This document shows, one piece after another, positions 14,212 to 16,593 of a stretch of DNA of 16,593 bases. The stretch covers positions 1 through 16,593 of the forward strand of contig URXY01000045.1 in NCBI GenBank assembly GCA_900552015.1, written 5' to 3'. Under the pieces are notes generated by a model, which did not search any database, was not told where the DNA came from, and saw only the letters and a list, made by a program, of their open reading frames with translations. How positions within the stretch are numbered: the first letter of the stretch is position 1; every line of letters starts with the position of its first letter. Both the position numbers and the translations under genes were made by a program. Source of the stretch: an uncultured Eubacteriales bacterium (GTDB lineage Bacteria; Bacillota; Clostridia; Oscillospirales; Oscillospiraceae).

Positions 14212-15209
14212 ACATTGTAGTGCTTGGCTCGGGCGGCTGGGGCACAGCCGCCGCGATGCTGTTATCGGACAACGGCCATACCGTCGCGCTCTGGTCGCAC
14301 GACCCGAAAAAGGCGGAATTGCTGGATAAGACAAGGGAAAATCCTTTACTCAAAGGCGTGCGCATTCCCGAGCGCATCGCCGTCACGAGCGACTTAGCGG
14401 TGCTCCAAAATGCGGAGATGGCCGTCTTCGCGTCGCCGTCGTTTGCACTGCGCTCCGTTGCGCATGAGGCTGCGCCGCACCTGAAAAAAGGCACGCTGCT
14501 CGTCTCGCTCACGAAGGGCATTGAGCGCGGAACGCACCTGCGCATGAGCGAGATCATCGCGCAGGAATGTGGGGAGGGCTATCGCATCGCGGTACTCTCC
14601 GGCCCCTCGCACGCCGAGGAGGTCGCGCGCCGTCTGCCGACGGGCTGCGTATCGGCGTCCGCCGATCAGGCGAGCGCCGAGGCCGTGCAGCGCGCGTTTA
14701 TGAACGAGGTCTTCCGCGTCTACACGCACGACGACGTCGTCGGCGTGGAGCTTGCGGGCGCGCTCAAGAACGTCGCGGCGCTGTGCTGCGGCATCAGCGA
14801 CGGCTGCGGCATGGGCGACAACACCCGTGCGCTGCTCATCACCCGCGCGCTGAGCGAGATCTCGCGCCTTGCTGAGTGCATGGGCGGGCGCAAGGAGACG
14901 CTCGCCGGCCTTGCCGGCATGGGCGATCTCATCGTCACGTGTACGTCGATGCACTCGCGCAACCATCGTGCGGGCATCCTGATCGGTCAGGGAAAGAGCG
15001 CACAGGAGGCTATGGACGAGGTCGGCGCAGTCGTCGAGGGCTATTACGCCGCGCGCAGCGCGCACGAGCTCGCGCAGCGCTACGGCGTGGAGATGCCGAT
15101 CTCGACGGCGGTGTATGAGGTCCTCTACGAGGGCAAGAGCGCCGCGCCACTCATCGGCGTTCTGATGAGCCGCACGCCGAAGAAGGAAAGCGATTGCAGC
15201 TGGATCTGA
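14208..15209 (+). CDS. gpsA: Glycerol-3-phosphate dehydrogenase [NAD(P)+]
   Basis: This 333-residue cytoplasmic enzyme reduces dihydroxyacetone phosphate to glycerol-3-phosphate for membrane lipids. The N-terminal Rossmann motif is GSGGWGTA (7-14). LTKGIE holds Lys103 and ELAGALKNVAAL holds the catalytic Lys187. GLAGMGDLIVTC (234-245) with Arg251-Asn252 and VEGYYAA (277-282) are further family signatures. GGGGGAGG precedes the ATG, which overlaps the plsY stop by four bases. A terminator follows within about 15 bases. Length and motifs are normal. Confidence 0.97.
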   Translation: MNIVVLGSGGWGTAAAMLLSDNGHTVALWSHDPKKAELLDKTRENPLLKGVRIPERIAVTSDLAVLQNAEMAVFASPSFALRSVAHEAAPHLKKGTLLVSLTKGIERGTHLRMSEIIAQECGEGYRIAVLSGPSHAEEVARRLPTGCVSASADQASAEAVQRAFMNEVFRVYTHDDVVGVELAGALKNVAALCCGISDGCGMGDNTRALLITRALSEISRLAECMGGRKETLAGLAGMGDLIVTCTSMHSRNHRAGILIGQGKSAQEAMDEVGAVVEGYYAARSAHELAQRYGVEMPISTAVYEVLYEGKSAAPLIGVLMSRTPKKESDCSWI

Positions 15210-15216
15210 TTATTTC

Positions 15217-15244
15217 AAAAAATCGGCCCAAGGGCCGCTTTTTT
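15217..15244 (+). terminator. Rho-independent terminator of der-plsY-gpsA
   Basis: CGGCCC (15224-15229) and GGGCCG (15232-15237) form a short GC stem, flanked by A6 on the left and CTTTTTT on the right, 8 bases past the gpsA stop. Confidence 0.85.
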
Positions 15245-15256
15245 GAGTAAGATGCA

Positions 15257-15305
15257 CTCCGCTTCGTGCCTTGCCGCCCGCAGGGCGGCTGCGACACGCG
15301 CGGAG
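15257..15305. repeat. Long GC-rich imperfect inverted repeat (hairpin 1 of the gpsA-Nudix gap)
   Basis: The inner perfect stem is GCCGCCC / GGGCGGC around GCA (15273-15289). The outer arms are CTCCGC-TT-CGTG (15257-15268) and CACG-C-GCGGAG (15295-15305). It has no U-run, so it is not a standard terminator. It is the first of three consecutive hairpins. Confidence 0.6.
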
Positions 15306-15313
15306 CGAGAAGA

Positions 15314-15361
15314 GTAATTTGTCACGCGCATGTCGCGACAAATTACAGTTTTAATTTTTTT
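15314..15361 (+). terminator. Terminator-like hairpin 2 of the gpsA-Nudix gap
   Basis: GTAATTTGTC (15314-15323) pairs perfectly with GACAAATTAC (15337-15346). The stem continues as GCG/CGC past a two-base bulge to a CATGT loop. AGTTTTAATTTTTTT follows, a U-rich tail. The stem base is AT-rich, so termination strength is uncertain. Confidence 0.55.
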
Positions 15362-15380
15362 GCGCCGTGCGCGGCGCAAA
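15359..15380 (+). repeat. Hairpin 3 of the gpsA-Nudix gap, just before the Nudix ribosome binding site
   Basis: A perfect 9-bp stem TTTGCGCCG / CGGCGCAAA around TGCG ends 6 bases before the GAGG that serves the Nudix gene. It may affect translation start or stabilise the 5' end of the message. Confidence 0.55.
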
Positions 15381-15395
15381 CTCTGTGAGGCATTT

Positions 15396-15971
15396 ATGGA
15401 TATTTTGACACAAATCGAGCGCTATGCGCCGTATAACGAGCAGGAGGCGCGGGACAAGAGCGTGATGCTCGACTGTCTGAACGCATTTGCGGACGTCTTT
15501 ACGCGCGACAACGCGCTCTGCCACATGACGGCGTCGGCATGGGTCGTGAATGAAAGCTTCGACCGCGTGCTGATGGCGTATCACAACCTCTACGATTCGT
15601 GGTCGTGGCTCGGCGGGCACGCCGACGGGGAAGAGGACCTGCTCGCCGTCGCGCTCAGGGAAGTCCGCGAGGAGAGCGGCGTCAAAAACGTCCGACCGGC
15701 AAGCGAGGACATTTTTTCACTCGAAGTGCTGACCGTCGACGGCCACGTGAAGCGCGGAAAATACGTCTCCTCGCACCTGCATTTGAACGTCACGTACCTT
15801 CTTATCGCGGACGATACGGACGCGCTCACGGTCAAGCCCAACGAGAACAGCGGCGTGAAGTGGTTCACGCCGGACGGCGCGGTGGACGCCAGCAGCGAGC
15901 CGTGGTTCCGCGAGCATATCTATACGAAGCTCAACGAGAAGATGAAGCCGTTACGCGCGAAAAATTATTAA
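15396..15971 (+). CDS. Nudix hydrolase
   Basis: This 191-residue protein has a complete Nudix box at residues 74-96: GHADGEED..., then ALREVREESGV, matching G-x5-E-x7-R-E-U-x-E-E-x-G-U. The box binds Mg2+ and cleaves nucleoside diphosphates linked to another group. The preceding strand MTASAWVVN and WSWLGGHADG fit the fold. The substrate cannot be predicted; it could be an oxidised nucleotide, a nucleotide sugar or another compound. The ATG at 15396 is preceded by GAGG at five bases; an upstream ATG (15330) lies inside hairpin 2 and has no ribosome binding site. It is followed after 18 bases by the GNAT gene, so the two are probably co-transcribed. No clear promoter was seen. Confidence 0.9.
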   Translation: MDILTQIERYAPYNEQEARDKSVMLDCLNAFADVFTRDNALCHMTASAWVVNESFDRVLMAYHNLYDSWSWLGGHADGEEDLLAVALREVREESGVKNVRPASEDIFSLEVLTVDGHVKRGKYVSSHLHLNVTYLLIADDTDALTVKPNENSGVKWFTPDGAVDASSEPWFREHIYTKLNEKMKPLRAKNY

Positions 15972-15989
15972 AGAGAGGAGCAGAAACGT

Positions 15990-16442
15990 ATGAAGCTCAG
16001 AGACGCCACGCCTGCAGACGCGGTGCGTTTGGACGAGCTGCTGACAAAGCTCATTCATGATGAGGTACAGTACGATTCCAATTTGAACGGTTCGTGTGCC
16101 ATCACCGATAATTACCTCGACCGCATCGGCTTGGAGGGCCACAAGCTCCTGCTGATCGAAGACGAGGGAGAGATCGTCGCCTTCTTATACGGTTTTCTCT
16201 ACGAAATTCCCAGCATGTTTGCAAAACCGATTGCGATCCTCGATGCGCTGTATGTTGAGAAAGCATACCGCCGGAAGGGCTACGCCGCACAGCTTATTTC
16301 TACATTCAAGGCTTTTGCAGCAGAGAGCAGCGCCTGCCGCATCGAGCTCAAGGTGCTCTCAAACAACGAAAATGCCCTGCGCCTTTATGAAAAGCTCTCC
16401 TTCAAAGAAAGGAAAAAGTGCATGGCAATGGATTTAACCTGA
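15990..16442 (+). CDS. GNAT-family N-acetyltransferase
   Basis: This is a 150-residue single-domain GNAT protein that transfers an acetyl group from acetyl-CoA to an unknown amine. Motif A with the pyrophosphate-binding loop is at about 84-103 (LDALYVEKAYRRKGYAAQLI), where RRKGYA is the Q/R-x-x-G-x-G/A element. Motif B with NNENALRLYEKLSF (125-138) supplies the usual Asn and Tyr. The N-terminal MKLRDATPADAVRLDELL is typical of RimI-like proteins. GAGAGGAG precedes the ATG. A strong terminator follows 9 bases after the stop. It pairs with the Nudix gene; the substrate is unknown. Confidence 0.9.
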   Translation: MKLRDATPADAVRLDELLTKLIHDEVQYDSNLNGSCAITDNYLDRIGLEGHKLLLIEDEGEIVAFLYGFLYEIPSMFAKPIAILDALYVEKAYRRKGYAAQLISTFKAFAAESSACRIELKVLSNNENALRLYEKLSFKERKKCMAMDLT

Positions 16443-16451
16443 AGATAGCAG

Positions 16452-16477
16452 AAAAGCCGCCCGATGGGCGGCTTTTT
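16452..16477 (+). terminator. Rho-independent terminator of the Nudix-GNAT unit
   Basis: AAAAGCCGCCC and GGGCGGCTTTTT form an 11-bp stem around GAT with a T5 run, 9 bases past the GNAT stop. Confidence 0.94.
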
Positions 16478-16483
16478 GATATA

Positions 16484-16516
16484 CAAAAAAAGAAGCACTG
16501 CTTTCGCAGTGCTTCT
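16484..16516 (-). terminator. Rho-independent terminator of rpmB
   Basis: On the minus strand AGAAGCACTGC and GCAGTGCTTCT form a perfect 11-bp stem (arms 16506-16516 and 16491-16501) around a 4-base loop, followed by a T7 run. It begins 15 bases after the L28 stop codon. Confidence 0.93.
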
Positions 16517-16531
16517 AATCTGTTTGGTCGC

Positions 16532-16593
16532 TTAGATTGCGCGGGTAACCTTACCGGAACGCAGACAGCGGGTACAAACATAGACATGGCGGG
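16532..16593 (-). CDS. rpmB: 50S ribosomal protein L28, C-terminal end only
   Basis: The minus strand from the window edge encodes RHVYVCTRCLRSGKVTRAI and a TAA stop, which is the conserved C terminus of the large-subunit protein L28, including one CxxC pair of the zinc-type form. The rest of the gene lies past the right edge. The frame is short and easily missed, but the terminator directly behind it supports a real gene. It is convergent with the GNAT gene. Confidence 0.92.
   Translation of the reverse strand, partial: RHVYVCTRCLRSGKVTRAI

Noticed and set aside
16452..16472. The GCCGCCC/GGGCGGC stem at the GNAT terminator is identical to the inner stem of hairpin 1 at 15273-15289, suggesting a repeat family
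   Set aside because: The identity is limited to a 7-bp GC palindrome, flanks differ and one has a T-run while the other does not; such stems arise readily in a GC-rich genome.
1..16593. tRNA genes, CRISPR arrays, transposases or phage genes
   Set aside because: No cloverleaf with a GTTCGA-type arm, no spaced repeats and no mobile-element protein was found on either strand.

Overview
The window looks like part of a chromosome from a GC-rich, low-oxygen Gram-positive bacterium of the class Clostridia, probably Oscillospiraceae/Ruminococcaceae. The reasons are a PolC-type replicative polymerase (confined largely to Firmicutes), the acyl-phosphate-dependent acyltransferase PlsY next to GpsA and Der, a zinc-form L32, strong AAGGAGG ribosome binding sites and consensus sigma-A promoters. 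The genus is inference. No tRNA, rRNA, CRISPR array, phage or insertion sequence was seen. No gene-free stretch exceeds about 190 bases. The longest gaps are 3551-3736, 9931-10103, 11061-11247, 11981-12164 and 15210-15395, and each holds promoters, terminators or hairpins described below.

Layout. Positions 2-2383 (+) are the C-terminal half of polC, open at the left edge. It shares a bidirectional terminator with a convergent XRE-type regulator carrying TPR-like helices (2480-3550, -). Positions 3737-9930 (-) look like one six-gene transcript: an XRE/cupin regulator, potA, potB, a potC-potD fusion, an FlK-like hotdog thioesterase and a radical SAM protein. Its promoter is near 9990-10017 and its terminator at 3701-3730. 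Next is an RluC/RluD-type pseudouridine synthase (10104-11060, -). It is divergent from yceD(DUF177)-rpmF (11248-11980, +), which starts from a perfect-consensus promoter. Then come der-plsY-gpsA (12165-15209, +), a hairpin-rich intergenic segment, a Nudix hydrolase with a GNAT acetyltransferase (15396-16442, +), and the last codons of rpmB (16532-16593, -), open at the right edge.

How the genes work together. The pot block is a complete polyamine importer: the PotA ATPase, the PotB and PotC permeases and the PotD binding domain, with its probable polyamine-responsive repressor as the first gene. PlsY uses the glycerol-3-phosphate made by GpsA to start phospholipid synthesis. Der, L32, L28 and the pseudouridine synthase serve ribosome assembly and structure. 

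The least ordinary part is the pot operon. PotA is about 150 residues longer than usual because its C-terminal TOBE region contains a tandemly repeated acidic beta-rich module. PotC and PotD are one polypeptide joined by an extra membrane helix. A strong palindrome resembling my recollection of the E. coli PuuR box lies just upstream of the promoter. Two enzymes of unknown substrate are co-transcribed with the transporter.
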